Source: Oncomelania hupensis
Taxonomy: Eukaryota; Mollusca; Gastropoda; Littorinimorpha; Pomatiopsidae
Length of the DNA: 64,000 bases
Assembly: GCA_036898135.1 (NCBI GenBank)
Contig: CM072511.1
Coordinates: 26,372,064 to 26,436,063 of the forward strand
Reading direction: 5' to 3'
Positions within the stretch are counted from its first letter, which is position 1. Every line of letters begins with the position of its first letter. The position numbers were made by a program, and so were the translations under genes. Under the pieces are notes generated by a model, which was not told where the DNA came from, made no database searches, and was given only the letters and a program-made list of their open reading frames with translations. Below are positions 46,774-60,080 of this stretch, one piece after another.

Positions 46774-49700
46774 TCAAAAAGCGGCCGCCATGCCGACCAG
46801 AACCGTGGCTAAAACACAGAGCAAAGAAGCTGAAGTCTCGGTTGCACCGTCATTGTCGTCATTGTTGATGTTAGTTATGTTGAGCGCTTTGGGCATGAGG
46901 CTGGCGAAGAAACGGGTCCTGTTCCTGGCAGGTCGGTGGCCGTTGGTGCATAATTGCGGGATGGTGTATTGGTCCACTGGAAAGATAAACGTCAAACAGA
47001 ATAAAAAATAAGCCACGTTTGTAAGCTGTATAGTAAGCTATGATAATAAAACCAACAACAACACCTGGGTAGTAGGCGTTAAAATTTTCGGTTTATTACA
47101 CTAAAACCTTCATCAGTAAGACCCAAGGACTGCACCGACTGTACTGTATAGTAAGCTAATTAGCACAGTTTATAACGGAAGTGTAACAGCTTAAAACCAG
47201 AACCATACACCAAATAAGCAAAGAAACTAACACACAATCCATTACAAGCGGCACACCAATGGTCGATTTAAAGGTGCAATTATTTATAGGTTGGCACTCG
47301 CTACATAAGATCCAACTTTCACAGAATTATCTCCCCGTCCAAAAGGTTGCTCAATAGGGGAGACAACACGTTTGTGTAGAACACAAGTGATAAAGGTGTC
47401 TCGTCTATAGAGAAAGGACTGGAGTTTATTAATAGCTTCTTGGATGTAATATCCTTATATCCGATGCAATCCTCCGTGCAATGAGGTAGGCTTAATGATT
47501 AGAGCTGGGTACCGTGGGTCAAAGTCGTACCTGCATTACCGCGATATTTTTAGGTCGTATCGGTATTTCGTACCGGTATACCGCGATTTTAAGTGTTACA
47601 ATCAAATGGGATATGGCACTGACAGTAGTGACCGACGCAAAAGAAAGATCGTCATACATTTCAAAACAGTTTCAAAGAACCACATTTCCATAGAAACTAA
47701 AGCTTTATTTTTGCTTGAACGCCTTCAAAACAAATTATGATAAATCACTGTTTAGAACATCAGCAAACTTTAAACCACAAAATCAAAATAAAAACAAAAG
47801 CATTCAACGGGAAAGGTCTTTACGAACTTTAAGAGTCGATTGGCGACTGGTACCATAATCAAACACGTGGATATCGATAAGCTGCTGTTCTTATACGTTC
47901 TTTTTCAAGAACAGCTGCCTATCCAGGTGTTTTGGGCTTTAGGCTCGCTCTCCGGGCGGACAAGATGTCGCCCACTGTCAGGTTATGTGTTGTCAAGATT
48001 TCCCAGTAAACCGGACCTTGGACACCCGTACCGGTATACCGTACCGTCGCGTTTCCGAACCTGAATACAGTTACGTATTGGTAAAACCGTCCAGCCCTCG
48101 TAATGATAGTGAAGATCTATCTCTCATTTCTCTTCTGCCCATGGTGTGCATTTACGCATTTGTTCCATAGATACAGATGTCCATTTCCCGGTGTTCTCAG
48201 CTCGTGATTGTATTGGCTTGGCTTGGGGGAAATGAGGACTTCATTCAGGCGTCTCCTCATGCTTTGGAAAATCAATCCCTTGATTTTCGTTACAGGCGCT
48301 TGAATTTGTACACGCGAGCGCCTTATGCCTACGCGAGCGCCTATGCCTATGACGCGTCTCCCTTCTCTCGGGTATCAATAACAGTGAGCCTACACGAGCG
48401 CCTGTGACTAAGACGGGTCTCCCTTCTCTTAACTCGCGTGTCCAGATACAAGCGCCTGTGATTGGCACGACGTTCTGCCGTACTGACAAGATGAGAGCGC
48501 AGCAAAATGGCCGTCTGTATCTACGTCACAAATCCACAAATGCAAACCATTTGGAGCTGGGAAGAGGAGACATATCTTTACTATCAATCCCCCATTCCAC
48601 TAAAGTTAGCATCTAATAAGATTATATCCAAGATTCTACGAATAAACTCCAGTCGCCCTTATTACACCCGAAACTGTGCCGCTCACTATAGTAATGTCCA
48701 ACTTTCAAACGGATAACTGCCCTCCAAAGGTCGCTCATTACACCAGCCAAGTAAGGCCTAAACGCATTAACCACCCAACTAAGGCACAAAATGAATTTAC
48801 CAACCAACCAACCAACCAACCAACCAACCAACCAAGGACACACACCAATCAGTCACTAATTCAAAGAATTAGTGATATTATTAGCAATATTAGCGAAGGA
48901 GGGCTTACGTTGTTCCAAGAAGACATTGGTGGTGCCGGCGCCACACATAGGATTGAGAATCACTGCCATACAGTCGTACTTGAGGTCTTCTTCACTGCAA
49001 CACGGTACATGGCATAACAGGACAGAATTCTATACACCTATATAAACCTTGGGTTGACCGACAGGTCTAGTCTGTTTACGCATATTATCTTTTTTTTTTC
49101 CTCCTCCTCCTTCTCCTCCTCGTCCTCCTCCTCATCGTCGATGATGATCTTGTTTAATGGTTATGTTTCCATGGTGTTAATGTTATAAAGTTAAGTTGTG
49201 GTATTCAATAGTAATGGTTACAAGCCTCAAGGTCAAGATGTTTAAAAAAAAAGCGAGGGCACACAGCGCTGACTCTTTTACCCTGGCAAAATAAAATTCT
49301 TATCTTATCTTATCTTATCTTATCTTATCTTATCTTATCTTATCTTATCTTATCTTATCTTATCTTATCTTATCTTATCTTATCTTATCTTATCTTATCT
49401 TATCTTATCTTCAGTAACAACTACCACCTCAACAATACCTTAACCAGCACCAACACCTAAACCCCCACCATCATCATCAACAACAACAAAACCCCGAGTT
49501 CTAAAAAAAAACATCACTACCACAATCACCAACACCACTACCAAAACCACCACAACTACTACTAACAACAAAACCACAAAAACCACAACAACGACCACCA
49601 CAACAACAACCGTTGGTAAGACCTACGCGCAAATAATTTCTTTGTACTCTATTCCTTTGAAGGCGGCCGCAACACGACGGTGATACGAGAAACACTTGTC

Positions 49701-49802
49701 CAGCGTCAGGTAGAAGTTTTTGTAGCACTCCATATCGATGTCTGCAAAATAAAATAATGAACCGACACATTGCTGGCGGCAGTGACGGTGATGATGGCAA
49801 TA

Positions 49803-49895
<93 letters not shown>

Positions 49896-50186
49896 GCGAT
49901 GACGATTGATGACGATTAATGATGCTTATTGATGATTGATAATGATATGCCGATAATGACGACGACCATGATGACGATGTAATGATGATAATGTTGACGA
50001 TGATGATGACGTCCTGTTAGCATCAAGGTCGAGCGCCAGTCTTAATACCACAGTTTTCATTGCGGAATGGAGCGGCGTGGTTGATCCCTACCAGGGACGA
50101 ACTATTTCACTTTAGGTTTGAGACTCTTTGAGGTCACCGAGGATTTTCTGCCGGTAGACCTACTCCGGATTTCTCATAATAATCGT

Positions 50187-50222
<36 letters not shown>

Positions 50223-50265
50223 CGACGACGACGATGACCACGACGATGGCCACGACGATGATGAC

Positions 50266-50346
<81 letters not shown>

Positions 50347-50640
50347 AATGATAATGATGATGATCATGATGATTTCGAAAGAAAGACAGACAGGAAAGAC
50401 GGCCACCTCACCTTTCCTCTTGTCACAAAGAACCTGCATGCCGGCTGTGACGGAGTCCGGGTTCATGACGTTACCAAGGGAACCGTCTGCGTCGTAGCAT
50501 CGTTTGCTGACATTCACTGCACACGCTGCAGCCTCGCGGTACTCCCGGAATTTAGTCCTACATCATCATCATCATCATCATGATCCTCGTCGTCGTCATC
50601 GTCATTATTGTCATCGTCGTCGTCATCATTATCATCCATT

Positions 50641-50671
<31 letters not shown>

Positions 50672-51861
50672 TCACCGTCATCATCATCATCATCAACATA
50701 ACCATCTTGATCCACCCATTGCACATAGCTACGATCGAAAGAAAGTATACTCCAGGCACACGCTGCGCAGCAGGCCAAAGTATGTCCCTTGTCCCTTGGA
50801 GGGATACTTTGGCGAGGTTAGCTCTGTTACAGTGTCGGTGAAAGACTAGAAACGAAAAAGTAAGTTTCGTCTCCTCTAGGCGACGAATTATGTCACGATG
50901 TATTTGTTTCTAGGTCAACGAACCCTTTGAGAATCTTTTCGAACCGTTTATTGACGCCGGACAGTGTCCTCAAGTGGTTTCATACAATTTATGAATCCAA
51001 GAAGGCAAATGGGTTTTTGGGACGGAAAAAGAGCATTTCTGTAGAGAAAAGGGTTAGGGCAAGGGCTAGGGATAGATCTACAACTAACCCTTTCCCGAAC
51101 CCTTGTAGCAATATTCCGCTCTTTCCATCACTTTTAAACAGTACTGCGGTTCGCATCCGCGGCTAGCAGCGAGCCCAAAGTATACTTTGAAGGAATGGAG
51201 GGAATACTTTCACCTGCTGCTAGCGGGAGTTTTGGCGATACTTTCTACCGATCGCAGCTATGTATATTATTACCTCCTTGATCATCATGATCATCATGAT
51301 TATGATCATCATCATCCTATCAACTATAGTCACATCTCTACGCACACACACTTCCGTCTCACTACAAATATATACACTCATATAATACAAATGTATAGAA
51401 ACATTCATTTGACTGACCATCCACTCATGCACATTCATTAAAAAGCTCACAAATTCTCCATTCATTATAACAATTTTAGATAATACAAAATATATATAAC
51501 ATTAACAGAGTATTCAATGACACAGAAGCTACATAAAAAAAGGACGGCTTGTGATTTGTATACATAGGCACCATCATTATGGATAGCAAAGTGATTGTGT
51601 ATAATACGTGCTGACGTACGATGAACAGTGAATGTCAGGGTCGACCATGGTGAAGTAGGAACTCAGTGTGACGTAGAGCGGGTGCACAACATCGATATAG
51701 TTGCTGATGTTGGCCAGGCTCAAGAGCCGGGACGCGAAACATTGCAGCCGGTCCTCAGGCACCTTGCTCACACACTCCTGCGCCTCAGACCACCTGGCCA
51801 GCTGTACCATCACCACCGCCACTGTCATCACATAATGCAAGGTTAAACTTGCTGTTTTCAT
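46774..51861 (-). CDS. Secreted, probably GPI-anchored 12-cysteine protein, five exons
   Basis: Exons in transcript order: 51861-51620, 50557-50412, 49741-49627, 48994-48909 and 46976-46774. Every junction is GT-AG and phases 2, 1, 2, 1 match exactly, giving 263 aa. The N-terminus is a signal peptide (MKTASLTLHYVM, core VAVVMVQLA, likely cut after SEA before QEC). Twelve mature cysteines follow (QEC, LQC, IHC, AAC, KRC, VLC, MEC, DKC, IIC, YDC, PMC, QLC), so six disulfides are possible. Predicted structure looks helical. N-x-S/T sites include NIS, NVS, NRT and NIT. The C-terminus (SASLLCVLATVLVGMAAAF) ends in a hydrophobic run with no cytoplasmic tail, as in GPI signals. The helical, evenly spaced cysteines loosely recall DUF19/T20D4.11-like proteins of invertebrates; that link is a guess and function is unknown. 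An upstream exon at 56,925-56,971 could replace the start. Introns hold ATG and CTTAT arrays and a hAT-like element. Confidence 0.75.
47500..48100. mobile_element. hAT-like non-autonomous element in last intron of the 12-Cys gene
   Basis: TAATGAT flanks it at 47,493-47,499 and 48,101-48,107. The left end is TAGAGCTGGGTACCG and the right end, reverse-complemented, is CGAGGGCTGGACGGT: imperfect TIRs. TACCGGTATACCG-type motifs occur near both ends. There is no transposase ORF. Confidence 0.55.
48290..48480. repeat. Short tandem units with GCGAGCGCCT
   Basis: The phrases ACGCGAGCGCCTTATGCCT and GCGAGCGCCTATGCCTATG are adjacent. A longer unit (ACGAGCGCCTGTGACTAAGA, then CGGGTCTCCCTTCTCT) then repeats the ACGCGTCTCCCTTCTCT block. 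The region is intronic to the 12-Cys gene. Confidence 0.6.
49298..49412. repeat. (TCTTA)n pentanucleotide array
   Basis: About 23 perfect TCTTA units, in the intron between exons 3 and 4 of the 12-Cys gene. Confidence 0.97.
49799..49895. repeat. (ATG)n array
   Basis: About 97 bp of ATG trinucleotide, followed by degenerate GATGACGATT sequence to about 50,010. Confidence 0.95.
50188..50353. repeat. (ATG)n array, 3' side of exon 2 of the 12-Cys gene
   Basis: ATG repeats interrupted by an ACG-rich block at about 50,220-50,265. It lies in the intron directly downstream of exon 2 in transcript sense. Confidence 0.95.
50561..50698. repeat. (ATC)n array abutting exon 2 acceptor
   Basis: ATC/GTC repeats begin within 3 bp of the exon 2 boundary at 50,557. 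On the transcript they read (GAT)n then GTAG, so the splice acceptor sits inside the microsatellite. Confidence 0.9.
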
Positions 51862-53089
51862 TTTTCATTTATGTAACGACACTATTAACCACGTTCAGTG
51901 ATTGCTCTTCTTATTCCAACATGGACCGATATAGTGATGTTGGTGTTACAAATAACCCCCAGCTTATACCTCTCCCCCATCACACCTACAGCAGCAGCAG
52001 CATGAGATTTCAAGATACATGGCGGTTTATTTTACAATGGGATAACTATCTGCATAATGCCCACATGAATGCAGAAATCTTGACAACCCCCTTTTGAAAC
52101 AGATCTATCAATAATTTGCCTATGACACAATAATTATGGTGTATCATTAAATGACGAAGAAACCATACTGAATAAAACTCAACAGTACATTTTTAATATA
52201 CCTGTAGTGCCTCAGAGGAAACTATATTGAAAGGAAATCAAATGAGATAAGTACTCTTCCGCATGTTTAGGCCTACGTCTGATCACGCTGACACGTTGAC
52301 ATAGTTCAATAATATATCATATCTGGCAACCTGTCCATGTGCATTGACTTGACACATCTATAATCTTACTGCGTAACAGTGGTAAACTGAAACCAAACGT
52401 TCTCAATACTGGATTGTTCCGATTGTTTGCTTTACCAATAACGGCGGATTCAGCATTGAAGAGCCAGGACTCCCTTGGGTTACATGCGACAAATATCACA
52501 AATGAGTGGCAGCTATGAATGGTCCAGCGATTTACTCCTTGGACACGATAAAACTCACACTATGCATGGGAACCTTATGCGACCATCGGGATTAATAGTG
52601 TGGAGTACTTTGGCCTATCACCAACGTTTGCGAAAGGCAACAGTAAAAAGTCACTTAATCGTTCACCCGTGCAAAACTGTCAGTCTATTTCCTGTCAACA
52701 CTTTTCCACTGTGTGGAACACGCCTTTCATCGTTTCTCATCGTTGATCCTCTCATTTCAACCTCACGAAAGGCTAATTTTAATGATGCCCGATCATTGAC
52801 ATGTTTGTGGTCGGCTTTTGCTAATACGTCCTGTTTACTGCATCCTTTGAATAGGAAGAGAAATCGGGGCGTTCCCATTACAAAAAAGCCCATTAGGTTA
52901 AATTTGCGAGAAACAGTGTCAATTTTACAGTCTGCGTTACGGGCGCGGGGTTTCTTCCGTTTGACATTTTGTAACTGATTGCTTTCTAATTAAGGAAAGT
53001 GCTTGCAACATGTGCTGCTTGATGGTGTGCTTTTACTTCTTCCCAAGAGACACCTGGGGATCCATTGTGTTTGGTTTTACTTAGTGTTT

Positions 53090-53120
<31 letters not shown>

Positions 53121-53352
53121 TTTGTTTGTTTAATAATTTATTTAGTCATTTCTTTAGTTATATCTTTATTTTCAATTACACCCATGTCTTTTGTGCGCGG
53201 TTTAATATTGTCGATATTAATATCTTACACCTTAACAATTATATGAAGATTATGAATATAATGTGTTATTCCTACAAGGTATTTACTAGCTACTCCGTGT
53301 GCATGTGCACAATTTGGAACTATACAGTTTAACTGGGGTGCACTCTTTCATC
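51862..53352. other. No recognised coding sequence
   Basis: It lies between the 12-Cys gene start and RTE copy 7. A 167-codon plus-strand open frame (52,475-52,978) has no recognisable domain, no clear start context and no matching splice sites. (TTTA)n lies at about 53,090-53,125. Confidence 0.4.
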
Positions 53353-54300
53353 CATGGTGTAGGCCTACACCATGGACCCAGTCGCTTGTCATCACTCTTC
53401 CCGAAAAGGGTAACCTTCAGGATTGTGAATATTACCGCACCATCAGCCTCATCAGCCATCTCAGCAAGGTCCTCCTAAAAATAATACTCAACAGGTTGAA
53501 ACCCCAAGCTGAACATATCATAGCTGAAGAACAAGCAGGATTCAGAGCAAGGCGAAGTACCACTGCGCAGATTTTCAACCTCAAAATAATCTGCGAGAAA
53601 TATCTACACCACCAACAACATCTATATCATGTGTTCGTAGACTTCAAGAAAGCGTTTGGCCGAGTCTGGCATGCAGCTATGTGGGCAATCATGAGAGTGT
53701 ACAACATCAGCACTAACATTATTGAAGTCATCAAGGCTACCAGTGCAGTCCTCCACAACAGCGCCATCGAGAATTTAACAACAATCGGCTTGCGTCAAGG
53801 ATGCCTACCCTCTCCAACACTCTTCAACATCTTCCTAGAGCGCATCATATCAGATGCCCTTGCAGAACACCAAGGCACAGTCAGCATAGAGGGTAGAACA
53901 ATCTCCAACCTTCGTTTTGCGGATGAAATTGATGGATTGGCTGGAGAGCAAGAAGGACTTGAACAGCTTGTACAGAGGCTTGACACCACCTCCACAGCTT
54001 TTGGAATGGAAATAAGTGCAGAGAAAACCAAAATGATGACCAACAACACCAATGGCATCAACACGGACATCAAAGTCCAAGGCCAATCCCTCAACACATT
54101 GCATAGCTTCAACTATTTAGGAGCCATTGCATCCTGTCCCGACAGGAAGTCCTCTCCAGGATCGCACAAACAACTGCGGCCCTGACAAGGTGGAAACCCA
54201 TTTGGATAGACAGGACCATCAATCTACACCCCAAGGTAAGGCTGCTGCGCTCCCTTGTCATCTCCATCTTCCTACGAGTTACGGGATAGGTTAGGATAGG
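53353..54300 (+). mobile_element. RTE-like LINE copy 7 with fold-back 5' tip and internal deletion
   Basis: The frame 53,496-54,185 is the longest intact reverse-transcriptase segment in the window: AEEQAGFRARRST, FVDFKKAFGRVWHAAMW, LRQGCLPSPTLFNIFLERI, then RFADEIDGLAGEQ, where the second Asp of FADD is Glu. The C-terminal half is deleted: CATCTTCCTA joins CGAGTTACGGG. ACTCTTTCATC flanks it (53,342-53,352 and 54,301-54,311), a clean 11-bp target duplication. Confidence 0.9.
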
Positions 54301-54311
54301 ACTCTTTCATC

Positions 54312-56044
54312 TATTAAAGGAACACAAATAGAGCTATATAATTTTGATAATGTTAAGCATCAGAAATGCAAATAAAAAGTAGGTTACATTATGATATTCA
54401 TTAGGCCAAAAAAATCTGTTTATGCTATCCAGACCGACCCTAATTTTTTGGTCCGACCCTAAACTTTGGGAGGGGGAAAGGGGGAGGGAACCTCTGGGAA
54501 TAAAAATTGAAGAAAACCAAAATAAATCGCACTGAAGGAGAAAAAAAGTTTGTTTGTTTTTTTTTAAGTCAAGCTGACCTACCGATTTTTTTTCCTATGT
54601 TACCGTAAACAGCCTTTTTTTGGGGAGGGGGGAGCAGGGGAGGGGGATTCTTACGTATCAATTTATGTGTGGCTAAAGTAAATTGACTGAAGTTTATTTC
54701 TTGTGTACTTGTAAATAATAATGCAATAACGGAGGGGAGACATGAACTTTCAGCATTTATTACATAATAACAAGCAAGTTCAAGCATCGCAATGCCAATA
54801 AGTATAACCTATAGTTCAGGTGGGCCTAAAGTGTAACAATTTCTACATCGCTAAAGCAAATAAAGCTAAGTCACAATGAAGACACTGTTTTAACAACGCG
54901 TTATGTCAGGTCGATAATACAATACAATCAGCAAATTGTAATGTCTTTATGTCTTCTATCAACGCTATATAGTAACAGGTAGGCTATAGTATAAACAACT
55001 AACATTGTTGCAGTTAGCCTACCAGCCATCATCAGCACAACAACTAATGGCGGTGTTGCGAATCCATGTTGTGTTTATTTAAGCTTGCTAGCATCAACTG
55101 ATCAAGGAATAGGTTATCATCTGAAGTCTTCACTTCAGACTCAATACTATTATGCAACAGCTCAACAAAGCCAAGGGCAATACATGTATGAAATATACAG
55201 GATGGCCCAAAAGTAGGTTTACAGTTATCACGTAGACTATTTGAAAATTCGACACTAGAATAGCGGGAAATTCTTTAAACGTTAGCTTTACATAATAAAA
55301 TAAATTACGATCAGCAAGGAAAAAGCTTTTTATGTAAGTTAGATTTATACTGTGAGGAATGTTTTCTATTGCTATTACTAAGCAAGCAACTTCAACCATA
55401 TAAAAAAGGTAGTTTAATAACTGTACTTTAGGGCCACCCTGTATATGCATGCTATTAGTCTCTGTATACAGTTTACGTTAACAATAAGATATGCTATTCT
55501 ATCATATGCTATGTTATGCTGTAGCTTACTATGCCCCGTGAAGTCTAGTTATGCTATGTTATGCTTTATTACCATTGTACTATGCAATGCCATGGGAAAA
55601 GAAAACTGATGGCTAAGACTCTTGTCAACAGTGTAAATGTTTAACAAAAAGTAATCGTGTACTTGTAAGCTAAAGGTGCATGTACAATACAATATCGCTG
55701 CAGGTACAATAATTGTTTACACAGGCAATAATAGCAGACATGTAAATTCTATTTTTAAAAAATATGGTCAGTGGCAGTGGTTCCTGGCAATCATGTGAAC
55801 GGTTCTCAGTACAAGTTTTAATTCTGGGAGTCTATAGCCTACCAATTACCTTGGTAGGTCTTCATCACAAGTATACTTTTATCTTTTCGCTTATTTGATA
55901 TACGTTTTATTTATGTTTGTCTGTTTATATGTCTGTCTGTTGGTCGGTCTGGGCCTAAATGTCTTTCTCTGTCTGTTTTCCTACCCAATGGAGTTCCAAA
56001 TGTCAGCGTTAAAATGCGAAGTGATGATTCGCTCACTTCCTGAA
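54312..56044. other. No recognised gene
   Basis: AT-rich sequence with a G-rich patch at 54,465-54,500 and another at 54,618-54,650. A reverse-complement pair, CAGGATGGCCCAAAAGTAGG (55,199) and ACTTTAGGGCCACCCTG (55,424), frames about 240 bp and may be the ends of a mariner-like MITE; the match is imperfect. Confidence 0.35.
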
Positions 56045-56570
56045 GATTGATTGATTGATTGATTGTTGCTTTAGGTCCAGCGGACTCTGCCGAGCCAAAT
56101 CAGGACCGGACAACCCCCGATCCGCATAAAAGATCTGCTGAAACAACCCTAGTGGGAAAATTGAATGCCCTCCACCGGCCAGTCACTTTACAATAAAGAC
56201 ATCCCACGCAGAAGACGGATGAGGCTTTACCTCAACTACTCGAACCCCCGGTTACAAAAACAAAATAGAATACAAACATCATTATAAATTATCAACAAAA
56301 CACATACATATAAAATGCCTACATTGCGAAATAATATCATCATAGGAAGCCCTAGTGACCACCCGGCAGAAAGCGTCCAACACTCCCAAGCTGATCCAAC
56401 AGACCTCATACACAAACAGGGAGTCTTGTCCAGGAAGAGTTTTCAAGAAAAAAGGTAGGTCATTGATCTAGCGAAGAAGAGCAAATGAGGAAGACAGCGA
56501 CAGTGGGAATTTAAAGCACTAAATTTCCAGAAAGTGGGGATACTATTTAAACTGAAACCCCCGGCACTCC
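56045..56570 (-). repeat. Unclassified ~0.55-kb repeat, copy 6
   Basis: The left edge is (TTGA)n then TTGCTTTAGGTCCAGCGGAC; the right edge is ACTATTTAAACTGAAACCCC. It is very close to copy 5 in sequence but opposite in orientation. Confidence 0.85.
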
Positions 56571-56639
56571 AACGGGGGGAACTGTTGCCGCAGTGAATCT
56601 GTCTTGCCTATAAAGGAAAGACAGGTTTTTCAACTGGGG

Positions 56640-56835
56640 GAGGGGCCGGGTAGCTCAGTTGGTAAGAGCGTCTTGCTAGTAACCGAAAGGTCGCTGGTTC
56701 GAATCCCGGATTGGTCAACGTGTGATCATATTATTTTCCCCTTTACCAACAACTGGCCCGCTGGTGTCAGTATAAATCGGTCCAGTAGTCACCTATATGC
56801 GAAAGTGTCGTGTGACTATAATCTACAAACAACAA
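56640..56835 (+). mobile_element. tRNA-derived SINE, young copy A
   Basis: The head is GGGCCGGGTAGCTCAGTTGG (A box), then GGTTCGAATCCCGGA (B box), with an anticodon-loop-like CTAGTAA that suggests a tRNA-Thr(AGT)-type ancestor. The body carries GGCCCGCTGGTGTCAG and the tail is (CAA)n. CAACTGGGG flanks it at 56,631-56,639 and 56,836-56,844. It differs from copy B at 60,984 at very few positions. It is not a functional tRNA gene. Confidence 0.9.
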
Positions 56836-56924
56836 CAACTGGGGCTTTCACTTTTCCCTGTATAGGTTAGAACAATCTACAGTTGCAACTTCCTGAAGAT
56901 GTAACGACTCTGTATTCTACTTAC

Positions 56925-56971
56925 CAAACACGTACGACACCGTTGCTCTAGTCTCCATAGCTGCATATACA
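56925..56971 (-). CDS. Candidate alternative start exon of the 12-Cys gene
   Basis: On the minus strand this 47-nt exon has a good acceptor (TTTTTCTTCCAG) and a perfect donor (G then GTAAGT). It contains ATG at 56,958-56,956 reading METRATVSYVF plus one base. Joined to the internal acceptor before 51,821 (GATGACAG) it continues in frame as VAVVMVQLARWSEAQEC, giving a 261-aa protein with an alternative signal peptide. It could instead be a 5' UTR exon. The strong acceptor implies at least one more upstream exon. Confidence 0.5.
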
Positions 56972-57040
56972 CTGGAAGAAAAATAAAATAGTGCAGTAAG
57001 AAACACACTCACACACGCAAACACACCCCCACACATTTTT

Positions 57041-57312
57041 GTAGAAACGACGTTCTGATGACTTGTGAAAAAAACAGGGTTTATTTTGACACACTTTCCA
57101 TTTCTTTGACATTATTTTGACATTTTCAAATTTTTGAAGCTATCCCTAACCCTAACCCAAACCCTAACCCTAACCCTTAACCTAACCATAATGCTAAAAC
57201 AGCTCTAACTCAACGGAGCACTATTTTGACGTCAAAATAGTACGGCCTTCCAAAAAAGTCAGAAGAAACCATGTGGAATTTCATGTGTGTGTCATCAGAA
57301 CGTCGTTTCTAC
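57041..57312. mobile_element. Foldback/MITE-like unit with 22-bp perfect inverted ends and telomere-like core
   Basis: 57,041-57,062 (GTAGAAACGACG...) and 57,291-57,312 (...CGTCGTTTCTAC) are exact reverse complements. No target duplication was found. The interior has two copies of TTATTTTGACA, an ACTATTTTGACGTC palindrome and the CCCTAA repeats listed separately. Confidence 0.65.
57144..57187. repeat. Interstitial telomere-like repeats (CCCTAA)n
   Basis: About seven units of CCCTAA with one CCCAAA-type and one CCTTAA variant. TTAGGG is the usual animal telomere repeat, so this is an internal short tract, not a chromosome end. Confidence 0.85.
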
Positions 57313-57358
57313 ATGCCCACACGCACGCACACACACACATACACAAACACACACACAC

Positions 57359-57431
57359 ATGCGCACTAGGTTTAAAAAGAGAAAAGATGGCAAGACGTTC
57401 AAATGTATATTCTCTTTTTAAACCTAGTGCG

Positions 57432-57434
<3 letters not shown>
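57359..57434. repeat. Perfect 25-bp inverted repeat with 26-bp loop
   Basis: Arms 57,359-57,383 and 57,410-57,434 are exact reverse complements (ATGCGCACTAGG... and ...CCTAGTGCGCAT). The arms extend outward as CA repeats on the left and GT repeats on the right, making a hairpin of more than 80 bp overall. Confidence 0.9.
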
Positions 57435-57806
<372 letters not shown>

Positions 57807-58221
57807 GTACACACAGTATCTTAAGGTGGGGGAGGGATGGAGGGGGAGAAAGTGAGAGATTAATAATACTGAAACCTCGAATAGCCGTGTCTCGAGTGCA
57901 TAGCTTTGTATTGTTCACGAGTTTGCACGAGTTCTGCAAAACCAACCCACGAAGTACAAAAGCATCTTCAGTAATAATCAAATCCAGTTTCGAGAACAAG
58001 CAAATATACACACGTTGAGAATATCCAACATTTTGTAAATTGCTTCGAGGCCGATGCTGTGCCCACAGAGAGAGAAAATCGACAAGAAAAACACTACATC
58101 CAGTCGATAAAATATTGCACGCTATTGATTTCAGTTGTCTGATCTCAAGGGATTCAGCTCATGCCAGCCAAGGGCTTCAATCCACATTGACAAACTTTCC
58201 ATGTTCTCTGTTTCCTTTGTT

Positions 58222-60080
<1,859 letters not shown>

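Noticed and set aside
48177..48489. Small ORFs on both strands over the GCGAGCGCCT region
   Set aside because: They overlap short tandem repeats in an intron and resemble no protein family.
47330..48720. One large transposon covering the whole intron region
   Set aside because: Related phrases occur at both ends (ACTGGAGTTTATT and its complement; GTCCAACTTTC), but similarity is patchy and mixed in orientation, so ends could not be defined.
49799..50700. CRISPR-like or coding tandem array
   Set aside because: These are simple ATG/ATC microsatellites with no spacers, in a eukaryotic intron.
52475..52978. 167-codon plus-strand open frame
   Set aside because: No recognisable domain, odd composition and no transcription context; it lies antisense near the 12-Cys gene and is probably chance.
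56646..56720. tRNA gene
   Set aside because: The tRNA-like head is fused to a repeated body with a CAA tail and target duplications; it is a SINE.
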